The position numbers were made by a program, and so were the translations under genes. From assembly GCA_964531335.1 (NCBI GenBank), contig CAZHEV010000006.1:124001-188000 (forward strand): 64,000 bases of DNA. Reading direction: 5' to 3'. Under the pieces are notes generated by a model that ran no database searches, was not told the origin of the DNA, and worked only from the letters and a program-made list of their open reading frames with translations. Positions 18,517 through 27,376 of this stretch are shown here, piece after piece. This DNA comes from CAZHEV01 sp964531335 [NCBI: uncultured bacterium]. Lineage in GTDB: Bacteria; Eisenbacteria; RBG-16-71-46; CAZHEV01. Positions within the stretch are counted from its first letter, which is position 1. Every line of letters begins with the position of its first letter.

Positions 18517-19647
18517 TCACTCCTCCTCGAGCTCGATCTTCAGCGACAGGAAGTCCAGCAGGTCCTTGAGGGTGATCACGCCCACCAGGCGGCCGCCGTC
18601 CGTCACCATAAGGCGCGATATATCGTTCTTGCGCATTCTGGTGAGGGCCTTTATCGCGTCCACGCCGGCGCCTATGGAGTTCTCGCTGGAGCATCTCCCC
18701 GCCAGGTCCGATACCCTCTTGTTCCCCCAGTCCTTGCGGTCTACCTCTTTGACCTGCTTCGTGGTGAGGCATCCCACCAGCTTCCCGTCCTCGACCACGG
18801 GATAGAGCTTGTGATGATGCTTGTAGACGTAGTTGTTGACGAAGTCATCGATGGTCATGCCGGGCGTGACGGTCACCGGATCGCGGCTCATGAACCTCTC
18901 GATGTTCTCGCCTTCCAGGGCGCGCCGGACAAGAAGCTGGCGATATGACGCCTGGGCCGATCCCCGCAGGAACATTCCGATCACGAACCACCACATGCCG
19001 GCGATGAAGCTGCCCGTGATAAAGCTGATCCCGCCCAGGACCATGAGGACGATCCCGAAGCCCGCGCCTATGCTGGACGAGATTCGCGTCGCGCTCCTCA
19101 GGCTTCCCTTCGTCTTCCAGAGGATGGAGCGCAAAACCCTCCCGCCGTCGAGGGGATAGGCCGGGATGATATTGAAAGCGACCAGTATGAGGTTGATCAG
19201 CCACAGGTAGAAGAAGATCCCCACGACCGCCGTCGGCCACCCGGCGAACTTCGCGAGCTGTTGCATACCGAAGCAGACCGCCGCTATGGCGATGCTCGTG
19301 AGGGGTCCGGCAATGGCCATCTGGAACTCGGTCTTCGCGTCCGGGGGCTCGTCGGTCATCTCGGCCACCCCGCCGAAGATGAACAGCGTGATCCCTTTCA
19401 TGGGCAGGCCCCTGAGCTGTGCCACCTTGGAGTGCGCGAACTCGTGGATGATGATGGAGAGGAAGAGACCGAGCGCCCCCACTATGCTCATGAACAGATA
19501 GGTGCCGCTCGAGAGATCCGGATAGTAGTGCGGAAAGAACGCCGACGCCAGAGACCAGGTAACGAGCACGGCGATCACGATCCAGGTCAGGTCCACCTTG
19601 ACCGGAAAGCCGAACAACTTGAACAGCGTAATGCTTCTCGAGAACAT
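18517..19647 (-). CDS. M50-family membrane metalloprotease with CBS pair
   Basis: This 376-residue site-2-protease-type intramembrane metalloprotease has about six hydrophobic segments. The zinc site is HEFAH (His68, Glu69, His72), and the second ligand is Asp ~167 in YPLDGGR. A C-terminal pair of CBS domains (~245-370) probably senses an adenine nucleotide. Family members clear membrane-embedded regulators or signal peptides. It converges on the response-regulator gene with a 2-base gap. The substrate is unknown. Confidence 0.9.
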   Translation of the reverse strand: MFSRSITLFKLFGFPVKVDLTWIVIAVLVTWSLASAFFPHYYPDLSSGTYLFMSIVGALGLFLSIIIHEFAHSKVAQLRGLPMKGITLFIFGGVAEMTDEPPDAKTEFQMAIAGPLTSIAIAAVCFGMQQLAKFAGWPTAVVGIFFYLWLINLILVAFNIIPAYPLDGGRVLRSILWKTKGSLRSATRISSSIGAGFGIVLMVLGGISFITGSFIAGMWWFVIGMFLRGSAQASYRQLLVRRALEGENIERFMSRDPVTVTPGMTIDDFVNNYVYKHHHKLYPVVEDGKLVGCLTTKQVKEVDRKDWGNKRVSDLAGRCSSENSIGAGVDAIKALTRMRKNDISRLMVTDGGRLVGVITLKDLLDFLSLKIELEEE

Positions 19648-19810
19648 CTTTCTTCTCCGTTCCCCGCCCGACGGCGGGCGCTATCGCGACCCGCGTGAGC
19701 TCCGCCGGCCGTCAGATCCCCGACACGGGCCGCCGCAACGTCTCGAGCACGGCCTCACCCGCCTGTATACCTGTTCCCGCGACCGTCTTCAAGCTACTTC
19801 GAGCGTCGCC

Positions 19811-19837
19811 GCCGGGCAATGGGGAAAGCCTTCCGGC
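19811..19837 (+). repeat. Bulged hairpin element, GGGGAAAG loop
   Basis: The lower stem GCCGG/CCGGC is followed by a 2-nt left bulge (GC), then AA/TT and GG/CC pairs around a GGAAAG loop. The layout resembles the elements at 9743 and 19892 but the upper stem is weaker. Confidence 0.45.
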
Positions 19838-19864
19838 GAGCTTGAGTGGAAAGCCTAGACGGAC

Positions 19865-19881
19865 CTGGGGAATCCCCCCAG
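19865..19881 (+). repeat. CTGGGG-AAT-CC-CCCCAG inverted repeat
   Basis: A 6-bp-arm inverted repeat of the GGGGAA type, eleven bases before the next element. No flanking lower stem pairs. Confidence 0.5.
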
Positions 19882-19891
19882 ACCACACCTA

Positions 19892-19920
19892 ACGGTAGAT
19901 GGGGAAAGTCCCCATACCGT
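19892..19920 (+). repeat. Bulged hairpin element, TGGGGA-AAG-TCCCCA core
   Basis: The upper stem TGGGGA/TCCCCA closes a 3-nt AAG loop. A 2-nt left bulge (GA) separates it from a 6-bp lower stem ACGGTA/TACCGT. This matches the 9743 element in layout while the lower stem differs in sequence but still pairs, which suggests the structure is what is conserved. Confidence 0.65.
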
Positions 19921-19961
19921 GACAGGGCACCGGCGGATGGCCTAAGCCGGAAGTCCCCTCT

Positions 19962-20087
19962 GTGACCGCGGCCTTCGAGGGCTCATCCTGGATACACGCG
20001 ATGATAGTCGCCGAGGAGGCCGGAGCCGCCGAGGTGGTCAATCACCTCGAAGTCGCTGTCCTGGGCCCCGAGTACTACAGAGACTAG
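19962..20087 (+). pseudogene. Possible BON-domain gene remnant
   Basis: A 41-residue open frame from GTG 19962 ends in AEEAGAAEVVNHLEV plus a short tail. This resembles the last strand of a BON domain and the C-terminal end of the six-BON protein encoded 450 bases downstream. The rest of the domain is missing. The call rests on a short stretch and could be coincidental. Confidence 0.3.
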
Positions 20088-20159
20088 ACGAAAGCCAGCT
20101 CGCTCGAGCTACGAGCGGACCCCCATGCGCGATGAACCGCAAGAATCGGAGGTGGCCCC

Positions 20160-20546
20160 ATGAGGAAAATCGCAGCGTTAAGTATGGCACTTTTCTTCGC
20201 CGTTGCACTGTCGGGCTGCGGCGAGCAAACGGCGCGGCAGGAGGAGGCCGGCGAAATGGAGGGCGCCAAGGACACCATGAGCGCCGAACAGGAGACCGGC
20301 CGGGAGGACTTCATGATGGCGATGAACGAGCGGGTCGAGGACATCGGCAGGGAGATCCACGATTTCAAGACAGAGGTTGACCGCGCCCAGTTGGAGCTCA
20401 GCGCGGAGATGAGGGAGGAGTTGCAGGGCATCGAGAAGTCCGGGGACGACCTCAGACGCAGGCTGGCCGAGCTCAAGAACGTCGCCGAGAATCAGAAGGA
20501 GCGCGCGGAGCCCCGCATAGGTACGGAAAAGGAGGGACGGCTATGA
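20160..20546 (+). CDS. Small coiled-coil lipoprotein
   Basis: This 128-residue protein has a lipoprotein signal peptide (RKIAALSMALFFAVALSGC, lipid-accepting Cys ~20). A short Glu-rich linker and a predicted coiled coil (~55-120, heptads in VEDIGREIHDFKTEVDRAQL) follow. It would be anchored to a membrane facing the periplasm. No enzymatic motif is seen. Its end overlaps the BON gene start by 4 bases, so the two are co-translated and may work together in the envelope. Confidence 0.75.
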   Translation: MRKIAALSMALFFAVALSGCGEQTARQEEAGEMEGAKDTMSAEQETGREDFMMAMNERVEDIGREIHDFKTEVDRAQLELSAEMREELQGIEKSGDDLRRRLAELKNVAENQKERAEPRIGTEKEGRL

Positions 20547-22069
20547 AGTCAAGCATGCTAAGCGCATCAGCGAAAGAGGATCCTTTGTTCGGGCGTACGA
20601 TGCCGGCGTACGCGGCGCTCTTGCTCGCGGCCCTCGCCCTGGTCGCGGCGACGGGCCATTGGAGCCCGGCCTACTGCCAGGAAAAGAAAGTCACCGACCA
20701 GGAGATAACCAGGGCCGTGGAGATGGAGCTTTGGACCGACGAGGCGGTTGACCCGAACATGATAGACGTCAACACGGTGAACGGCATCGTCACCCTCACG
20801 GGGACGACCAATAACATGCTCGCCACGGAGCGGGCCGCCGAGATATGCCAGGTGGTCGTCGGAGTCAGGGGCGTCGTCAACAGGATCCAGGTGGAACCGC
20901 GCGTCGAGCGAACCGACGCCGAGCTGAAACAGGCCGTGCAGGAGGCCCTATTGCTCGATCCCGCGACGGACAGCTACGAGATAGACGTCGAGATCCGGGA
21001 CGGCGCCGTGACGCTCACGGGCACGACGGACTCATGGCAGGAGAAACAACTGGCCGCGACCGTGGCCAAGGGCGTAAGAGGCGTCACCGGAATAACGAAC
21101 GACATCCAGGTGGATTACAAGACGGAGAGATCCGACTACGAGATCCAGCAGGAGGTAAAGGCCAAGCTGGCGAACGACGTCAGAGTAGACGACTTCCTGG
21201 TAGAGGTCGAGGTGGAGAACGGCGAGGTCGAGCTCAGCGGCACCGTGGGCAGCCTCAATGAGAAGAGCACGGCCCGGCTGGACGCCTGGGTCGCCGGCGT
21301 GACCGAGGTGGACGCCGGCGATCTCGAGGTGGAGTGGTGGGCGCGCGACAAGATGCGCAGGAAGCAATTCTACTCCACCCGCGGCGACGAAGAGATAAAG
21401 AAGGCCGTGGAGGACGCCATGCTCTACGATCCCCGCGTTCTCTCCTTCAAGCCGGAGGTGAGCGTGGACGACGGCGCGGTGACGCTGACAGGCACGGTCA
21501 GCGACCTCGCGGCGAAGAAGGCGGCGGAGCAGGACGCAAAGAACGTGGTGGGCGTATGGAGAGTCGTCAACCTGATCAAGGTCCGTCCCGAGGTCGTTCC
21601 CTCGGACGAGACCCTCAAGGACCGGGTGACGAGGGCCCTGGCCGAAGACCCGTTCATAGAGCACTTCAGGGTCGACCTGGACGCGCACGCGGGGTGGGTA
21701 TATCTCACCGGGGACGTCAACACCACCTTCGAACGGTCACGAGCCGAGCACGTGGTCGAAAGTGTCAAGGGCGTGCTCAACGTGGTGAACCACCTGCGCG
21801 TATCAGACGTGTGGACGTGGAAACCGGACTGGGAGATAAAGGAGGACGTTCAGAAAGAGCTGTTCTGGAGTCCTTACGTCGACGAGAACGACGTGGAGGT
21901 CAGCGTGGATGAAGGGGTGGTCACCCTCACCGGCACCGTCGAGAACTGGAGCGAGCGAAACGCCGCCGGGGACAACGCATACGAGGCCGGCGCGAAAGAG
22001 GTGAGGAACATGCTGGTCGTCCGGAACAGGTATTACGGCCCGTACGACTGGCATCTGTTGAAGTTCTAG
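20543..22069 (+). CDS. Exported protein with six BON domains
   Basis: This 508-residue protein has an N-terminal export or anchor helix (AYAALLLAALALVAATGHW) ending near residue 45. Six consecutive BON domains follow, starting at about 50, 125, 195, 283, 357 and 430. Each shows the pattern D-x-E-I-x-x-x-V, then G-x-V-x-L-x-G-x-V, then a V-N-x-(I/L)-x-V strand. BON domains bind phospholipid or envelope components in OsmY-type osmotic-stress proteins. Six copies is more than the usual one to three. It overlaps the lipoprotein gene, so an envelope-stress role is inferred. Confidence 0.88.
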   Translation: MKSSMLSASAKEDPLFGRTMPAYAALLLAALALVAATGHWSPAYCQEKKVTDQEITRAVEMELWTDEAVDPNMIDVNTVNGIVTLTGTTNNMLATERAAEICQVVVGVRGVVNRIQVEPRVERTDAELKQAVQEALLLDPATDSYEIDVEIRDGAVTLTGTTDSWQEKQLAATVAKGVRGVTGITNDIQVDYKTERSDYEIQQEVKAKLANDVRVDDFLVEVEVENGEVELSGTVGSLNEKSTARLDAWVAGVTEVDAGDLEVEWWARDKMRRKQFYSTRGDEEIKKAVEDAMLYDPRVLSFKPEVSVDDGAVTLTGTVSDLAAKKAAEQDAKNVVGVWRVVNLIKVRPEVVPSDETLKDRVTRALAEDPFIEHFRVDLDAHAGWVYLTGDVNTTFERSRAEHVVESVKGVLNVVNHLRVSDVWTWKPDWEIKEDVQKELFWSPYVDENDVEVSVDEGVVTLTGTVENWSERNAAGDNAYEAGAKEVRNMLVVRNRYYGPYDWHLLKF

Positions 22070-22272
22070 GCACAGCGGACAGCGGCCGCCCGCCTCGCGG
22101 ACGCAGCGCCGCAGGCGGGCGAGACGTCGCTATGATCTAGCCCCGGGGCTTTCCGGTCGACTGGAGACCTCACGAATGCGGGCGTCCGTTTCTTCGAGAA
22201 AGGCAAGCTGCAGGACGCGCTCAAGTGGGTGACGGAGGAATCCGCCGACTGATTCCGAAAGGAGCGCCACAA

Positions 22273-23031
22273 ATGTTGAGAAGTGCGAAAGAGCTCATGG
22301 GATATACATTGAAGGCCACGGACGGAGAAATAGGCCGCTCCAAGGACTTCCTGTTCGATGAGGATCACTGGACCGTCCGATACATGGTGGCCGATACGGG
22401 CAAGTGGCTTCCGGGCCGCAAGGTCTTGATCTCCCCCATGTCGCTTGGAGAGCCCGATTGGGCCTCGAAGGCGCTTCCGGTCGCGCTGACCAAGAAGGAA
22501 GTCGAGGAGGCTCCGAGCTTGGAGGATACAGCGCACGTATCGAGGAAGTTCGAGTCCAAGTGGCTGAGCTACTACCGCTACCCGTTCTACTGGGTCGGGG
22601 ACGGGATCTGGGGCGCCGGGGTCAACCCCCGGGAGCTCGCCTCGAAGGCCGAGCAGGCCGCGGGACCCGCCGAAGACGAAGGGGCGGAAGATACGGTGCT
22701 GCGCTCCGCGGACGAGGTTATGGGCTATCATATCGAGGCCAAGGATGGAGAGATAGGCCACGTGGAGGACTTCGTCCTCGACGACGAGACCTGGATGGCC
22801 CGTTACGTGGTCGTCAACACGCGCAATTGGCTTCCCGGCAAACGGGTCATAGTGGCCCCGTCATGGATCGAGAAGGTCGATTGGGCGAGCGAGAAGGCGT
22901 TCGTGGACTTGACCAGGCAAGAGGTGAAGGACAGCCCCGAGTACGATCCGTCGGCTCCTATCAACCGCGAGTACGAGGTGACGTTGTACGACTACTACGG
23001 CAGGCCCAAGTATTGGAAGCACGGCGATTGA
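22273..23031 (+). CDS. Protein with two PRC-barrel domains
   Basis: This 252-residue paralogue of the protein at 10720 has PRC-barrels at ~1-75 (LKATDGEIGRSKDFLFDED) and ~145-220 (HIEAKDGEIGHVEDFVLDD), with the hinge YRYPFYWVGDG. ATG 22273 follows AAAGGAG and matches the paralogue N termini. The preceding 200-base gap has no gene but includes the palindrome AGCCCCGGGGCT near 22139-22150. Function is unknown. Confidence 0.85.
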   Translation: MLRSAKELMGYTLKATDGEIGRSKDFLFDEDHWTVRYMVADTGKWLPGRKVLISPMSLGEPDWASKALPVALTKKEVEEAPSLEDTAHVSRKFESKWLSYYRYPFYWVGDGIWGAGVNPRELASKAEQAAGPAEDEGAEDTVLRSADEVMGYHIEAKDGEIGHVEDFVLDDETWMARYVVVNTRNWLPGKRVIVAPSWIEKVDWASEKAFVDLTRQEVKDSPEYDPSAPINREYEVTLYDYYGRPKYWKHGD

Positions 23032-23102
23032 ACGACGCCGGCGGCCCGGAGGCGGCGCGCGGGGCCGGGGCGCGCGCCGCGCCGCAACGGCCGGCTGCCC
23101 GG

Positions 23103-24299
23103 TCAATAGCGCAGAAGGGCTGATATGGGCCTGCCCTGAATCTCCTCCTCGCCGGCGGTGTAGACGTCCCCCCCGTGCGCGAGCGTCAAGAAGGCCGCGA
23201 GGTCATAAAGGTCGTCGTCCCCAGTCCGACGCGTACCCCGAATCTCCACCGTCCGCAGGCCCGGCTCGAACTCTCCCCGGCACTCGCCATCCGAGCTGAT
23301 GAAAAGCGCGTCCACGCGGCCGTCGTAGGCGGACGGCAATATCTTGTTTATATCGTCCGACGTCCTTTCGCCGGCGGCCTCCTCCCGCAGCCTGGCCAGC
23401 TTGTCCGCGCGCGGCTTGGTGAGGGCCGACGCCGCGGCCTCCCAAGCCTTAGGGTGCAGCTCCTCCGGCGCCAGGGGCTCGGGATTGCCCACGACCCCGT
23501 TCTCGAGAACATTGGGATGCTCGCTCACATCGCGATACATGGGTATCAGATAATCCACGGCCGCCAGGACCATGGGCGCGGAGCGGTTCTCGATGGCCTC
23601 CATGACGGTGTCATCGATAGCTCTCAGAAACTTCACGATGTCCTGCTTCCTGTCGTCCTCCCCGGCTCCCTGGCCGTGGTAAACGGCGGCTCTCTTGGCG
23701 CCGGCCGGAGGCGCTCCCGTATGGAACTGTAGAGAATGGCCTTCGAGCTCGCGGCCGAGCACCTGCTCGATGCTTATGCCGTCCTCGCCCAGGTCCACCT
23801 CGGACATGTCGAACCTTCCGGCCCGAAAGAGCTTCACCGCGTTCAAGCTTATGGCCAGCACGTAGAACTCGGTCTCGTGGCCGAGGAGCGGCAGCAGGGG
23901 CCTCACGCGCAGCCGCTCCCCTATGTCCACCCGCTCGTTGAACCCGAAAGGGACTCTCAAAGGGCGAAATGTGTTGGGCGAGAGAAGCACCGCCAGCCCG
24001 TCCTTTGAATGGCGCCAGAAATCGCCCATCTCGAGCAGGCGCCTGGATGGACCCAGCACGCGGTCGGTGTCCCCCTTGCGCACGCCCAGGTCCGTCATTT
24101 GCTCCTCGGCCCTTCGCAGCAAATTCTTGAACCTCACGGGGTCCTGCTGCACCTCGGCCCCGGCCCGGTGAGTGGGAAGGAAAATCGAAACACAGGGGCT
24201 TTCCGATTTGAGAATGATGTCTATGAGATCCCGCCGGCCGGGGAGATGATCGATCTCTCCTCCAAGAGCCGCGGACAAATCAACGTTCTTATCAGCCAT
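23103..24299 (-). CDS. baeRF-type (bacterial eRF1-like) protein
   Basis: This 398-residue protein resembles the bacterial/archaeal eRF1-related families. The N domain has CVSIFLPTHRAG and ends near LLSPNTFRPLRVPF. A middle RNase-fold-like segment starts FYVLAISLNAVKLFRAG (~130), and a C domain follows to DVYTAGEEEI. baeRF proteins are predicted to act on stalled ribosomes or to hibernate them and cluster with stress genes. The start at 24299 (MADKNVD) is chosen over 24344 because a GGGGGAA site precedes it and the extra 15 residues lack family similarity. Confidence 0.75.
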   Translation of the reverse strand: MADKNVDLSAALGGEIDHLPGRRDLIDIILKSESPCVSIFLPTHRAGAEVQQDPVRFKNLLRRAEEQMTDLGVRKGDTDRVLGPSRRLLEMGDFWRHSKDGLAVLLSPNTFRPLRVPFGFNERVDIGERLRVRPLLPLLGHETEFYVLAISLNAVKLFRAGRFDMSEVDLGEDGISIEQVLGRELEGHSLQFHTGAPPAGAKRAAVYHGQGAGEDDRKQDIVKFLRAIDDTVMEAIENRSAPMVLAAVDYLIPMYRDVSEHPNVLENGVVGNPEPLAPEELHPKAWEAAASALTKPRADKLARLREEAAGERTSDDINKILPSAYDGRVDALFISSDGECRGEFEPGLRTVEIRGTRRTGDDDLYDLAAFLTLAHGGDVYTAGEEEIQGRPISALLRY

Positions 24300-24403
24300 T
24301 TGGTTTCCCCCGTAGTGGAGATCGAAGCTGCGGCCGAAGCGCACGCGCGGGCTCGGTCGAGTCGGCGCGAAGCGATGCCGAGTGATGCCAACGCATTAAC
24401 CGA

Positions 24404-25171
24404 TCACACCTTCTCCCAGTACTTCTGAAACCCGTAGTGGCCATGCAGCTTTTCTTCATATGAGCGCTCCATGGTCCGAATGGTGTCGAACTCCGGGCTC
24501 GTCTCTATCCGGCGCTTCGTAAGGCCCACCTCGAACGCTCTCTCGGTCCAGTCTATGTTCTCCGCCCACCGGGGCGAGATCAGGACCTTCCGTCCGGGCA
24601 ACCAGGTGCCCGTATCCACCACGACGTAGGGTATCAACCAGTGATCGTCGCTTATCACGAGGTCGTGGACTTTTCCGACATCTCCGTCCTTCGCGTCGAT
24701 CCTATAGCCGGACACTTCGTTGACGCTTCTCAGGTTGGGATCGCCCGCGGGCGTTCCGGTGTCCGCCTCACGCCTGGCCTTGGCGGCCTGCTCGTCGCCG
24801 GCGGCGGTCTCGGGCATCATGACGAGACCGAGCGATCCAGGTAACCAGTAGAGCGGCCAGTTGTAGTACCGCGCCAGTTTCTCCTCCATCCTGCGACTCA
24901 CGGGCTTGTCGGCGTCCACCTCGGGACCGTTCTCGATCGACTGCTTCGACAAGCGCAGTTTCAGGAGCCTTTCCTCGACATTGAGATCCTCGATCGAGTG
25001 CGGAGAGACCAGAACCCGCCGCCCCGGCCTGAGCCAGGAACCGGTGTCCACGACAACATAGCGTATCGTCCAGTACTCGTCGTCGAAGAACAGGTCGTCG
25101 ACGCTTCCTATCTTTCCGTCGCTTGCTTCAATGTTGCATTTTCCGAGCTCTCGAGCGCTGAACAACGGCAT
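24404..25171 (-). CDS. Protein with two PRC-barrel domains
   Basis: Third two-domain PRC-barrel protein of the window, 255 residues. PRC-barrel 1 (~1-75, NIEASDGKIGSVDDLFFDDE), hinge YYNWPLYWLPG, then PRC-barrel 2 (~145-225, RIDAKDGDVGKVHDLVISDD). It is closest in layout to the protein at 10720. It lies upstream of the baeRF gene on the same strand and may be co-transcribed with it. Function is unknown. Confidence 0.85.
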   Translation of the reverse strand: MPLFSARELGKCNIEASDGKIGSVDDLFFDDEYWTIRYVVVDTGSWLRPGRRVLVSPHSIEDLNVEERLLKLRLSKQSIENGPEVDADKPVSRRMEEKLARYYNWPLYWLPGSLGLVMMPETAAGDEQAAKARREADTGTPAGDPNLRSVNEVSGYRIDAKDGDVGKVHDLVISDDHWLIPYVVVDTGTWLPGRKVLISPRWAENIDWTERAFEVGLTKRRIETSPEFDTIRTMERSYEEKLHGHYGFQKYWEKV

Positions 25172-25327
25172 GGCGACTCCTCTCTGTGCGGCGCGACAAG
25201 GTCCGGGGCGTTAGCCTCAAGCCGGGACCGGGCGCACCGCACCCCCCCGGCCCGGCCGCGGAGGCGTTCACGAGCCCACGGTGAGCCGCGTCGGCCGCGA
25301 TCGGTCCGACGCCCGACCCAATCGGAA

Positions 25328-25669
25328 TCAGGACTTCCGGCGAACCTTGACGACGCTGTTGTGGCCCCCGTACGGATTCGGCGCCCGGTCGTCAGCCGAG
25401 GGATCGGTGTGCCACTCGCCGTCCGCAAGGAACCTGTACTCGTAATCGCCCGGCGGGAGCTTAAGGGACTTATGAAAGGCGCCCTTTCTCTTCGCCATCT
25501 TGTGCGCCGTGCGATTCCAATCGTTGAAATCTCCGACCAGGTAAACCTCCCTGGCGTCCGGCTTCATGTCGAAGGTGAACTTGGTCGTTCCGACGCCGTT
25601 CGCAGACTTTCTTGCCGTCGATTTCTTCTCCGCTGATTTCTTTGCGGCACCCTTCTCTTTGACAGCCAT
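25328..25669 (-). CDS. Small CBM48 / AMPK-beta-like glycogen-binding protein
   Basis: This 113-residue protein has a Lys/Ala-rich N-terminal tail (~1-28) followed by a single early-set domain of the isoamylase N-terminal / AMPK-beta type. It shows VYLVGDFNDWNRTAHKM, LPPGDYEYRFLADGEW and PNPYGGHNSVVKV. Such stand-alone domains bind alpha-glucans. No catalytic domain is attached. The nearby trehalose genes fit a storage-sugar theme, but no glycogen enzyme is in the window. Confidence 0.8.
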   Translation of the reverse strand: MAVKEKGAAKKSAEKKSTARKSANGVGTTKFTFDMKPDAREVYLVGDFNDWNRTAHKMAKRKGAFHKSLKLPPGDYEYRFLADGEWHTDPSADDRAPNPYGGHNSVVKVRRKS

Positions 25670-25962
25670 GAATGACCTCCTCCGGCAAAGGATTGTTCGC
25701 AGAATTATATCAACCTCGGGTGACGCTTGTTATGCCGGAGCGCGGCGGCAAACGATCCTCTCGGCCGCTGCGACTCGACTCAGGGGGAAAGGCTTGCTCC
25801 ATGACAAGCGCTCGTGGCGCCACCCCAGGGCGTCGGCGCCTGAGAGGTCGCCGGCAAAGCCGGACTACATAAACAGTCTAGATCCCTCAGGCGATGGAGG
25901 TACCGGGGATTCCCTCAAATACCAGTGGGCGTTCCCCCGTCCGAGCCGCACGGAAACGGAGC

Positions 25963-27225
25963 TCAACTCATGCCGTCAGGCCCTGCGCCGCGCTCGATGG
26001 CAGGCCTGTGAAGCAGAAAGCGCAGCGCCACGGGGACCGCGAGAGTGGTCACGATCGCCACGATCACTATCGCCGAGAACATGTACTCGACGACGGGCGG
26101 CTGGGGATCGGGCTTGGAGAACAGGCCCCAGCGCAGGGCTATGCCGGCGATTACGAGCTCGACCGCGCCCCTGGCGCTCATGGCGACGCCGATCGAGAAG
26201 GCCTCCCTGCGCGGAAAGCCGATCCTGGCCGCGGGAACGTAGGCCGCTATCAGCTTGCTCGCGAAGGCGACGACTATCAACAACACGAGAAAGCCCGGGA
26301 TCCCGAGGACAGCCCCGAGATCCAGGTGCAGCCCTATCGAGGCGAAGAAGATGGGCGCCAGGAAGCCGATGGTGATTGCCGAGGTCTTCTTCTTCACGTC
26401 CTCGAACACCTGCTCGGACACTGTTCGCCTGCTGAAGAAAAGACCCGCCGCGAAAGCCCCGAGTATGAAGTGCATGCTCAGCTTCTCGGCCAGGACGGCG
26501 AACAGCAAGGCCACGACCAGGAGCACCGTGAACTCGAGCTCGTCTATCATGAGCCTCTTCACTACGGCCTTGGCAATGCGCGGCAGGAGATACAGGCCCA
26601 CGAAAGTCACCGCGCCGAAGAACAACGCGATCTGGCCCGCCAGCATGACGAGCTCGCCGGCGGAGGGCAGAGACCCGGTCTTCATCAGAGCGGTGAGCAC
26701 GGCCAGCAGGACCAGGCTGATTACGTCGTCGATGATGGCCGCCGATACTATGGTCCTGCCCATCGGCGTGTCCAGTTTGTCGAGGTCCATGAGGACCTTG
26801 ACCGCGACGGGAACCGCCGTAATGGCAAGGGCAGTGCCCACGAACGCGGCCTGCGCTATCTTGTACTCGGACTCGGGCAGGTACAGCCAGGCCACCCCAA
26901 AGCCCAGGACGAACGGCAGGACCATCGCGCTAAGCGCGACCGCTGAGGCGCCTCTTGAAGCCCCGGCGATCTGCTTCGGCCGCAGCTCGAGCCCTCCCAG
27001 CAACATCAGGAAGAAAATGCCGAGGTCGGTTATGGCCACAAAAACCCGGTCTTCGGATATCTCGGAAAGGGCGGGGAAGGCGCCGGAGTAATGCCTGAGG
27101 ACGATGCCCAGCAGGATGCCGGCCACGATCTCACCGACCAGCGAAGGCTGGCCGACCCGAATCGCCAGCTCGGCGAACACCCGGGCGACCACGAGGATCA
27201 CCAAAAGTGTGTAGAGAAGCTCCAC
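25963..27225 (-). CDS. Kef-type cation:proton antiporter (CPA2 family)
   Basis: This 420-residue membrane protein has about 12 hydrophobic segments and the CPA2 core motifs QPSLVGEIVAGILLG near residue 30, FLMLLGGLELRPKQ, and IIDDVISLVLLAVLTAL with the ion-binding Asp pair. There is no C-terminal RCK/TrkA domain. The GTG at 27225 follows GAGGGAG and gives the family N terminus VELLYTLLVILVVARV; a longer frame to 27294 adds 23 unlikely residues. K+ or Na+ exchange cannot be distinguished. Confidence 0.87.
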   Translation of the reverse strand: MELLYTLLVILVVARVFAELAIRVGQPSLVGEIVAGILLGIVLRHYSGAFPALSEISEDRVFVAITDLGIFFLMLLGGLELRPKQIAGASRGASAVALSAMVLPFVLGFGVAWLYLPESEYKIAQAAFVGTALAITAVPVAVKVLMDLDKLDTPMGRTIVSAAIIDDVISLVLLAVLTALMKTGSLPSAGELVMLAGQIALFFGAVTFVGLYLLPRIAKAVVKRLMIDELEFTVLLVVALLFAVLAEKLSMHFILGAFAAGLFFSRRTVSEQVFEDVKKKTSAITIGFLAPIFFASIGLHLDLGAVLGIPGFLVLLIVVAFASKLIAAYVPAARIGFPRREAFSIGVAMSARGAVELVIAGIALRWGLFSKPDPQPPVVEYMFSAIVIVAIVTTLAVPVALRFLLHRPAIERGAGPDGMS

Positions 27226-27376
27226 TACCCGAACTCCCTCGTGCGTCGGAGAATCTGAGCGAGTACATTGATTCGCCGTCGAAGCATCCCGCATCGCCCG
27301 AGAATGGTACCGGCTGGAGGGCGGGCTGGGAAACTTTTTTCAGACGCGCCCGGGCAAGGGGCTCGGTCTTTCATCC

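Larger units (their letters stand above)
19648..20159. other. Intergenic region with hairpin elements and a BON-gene remnant
   Basis: 512 bases separate the M50 protease from the lipoprotein/BON operon. Three GGGGAA-type palindromes lie at 19811-19837, 19865-19881 and 19892-19920. A short open frame at 19962-20087 resembles a BON-domain C terminus. No promoter was confidently identified. Confidence 0.6.

Noticed and set aside
4478-20159. Sigma-54 promoters near the GGGG/CCCC palindromes
   Set aside because: No GG-N10-GC element of the TGGCAC-N5-TTGC type was found at suitable positions.
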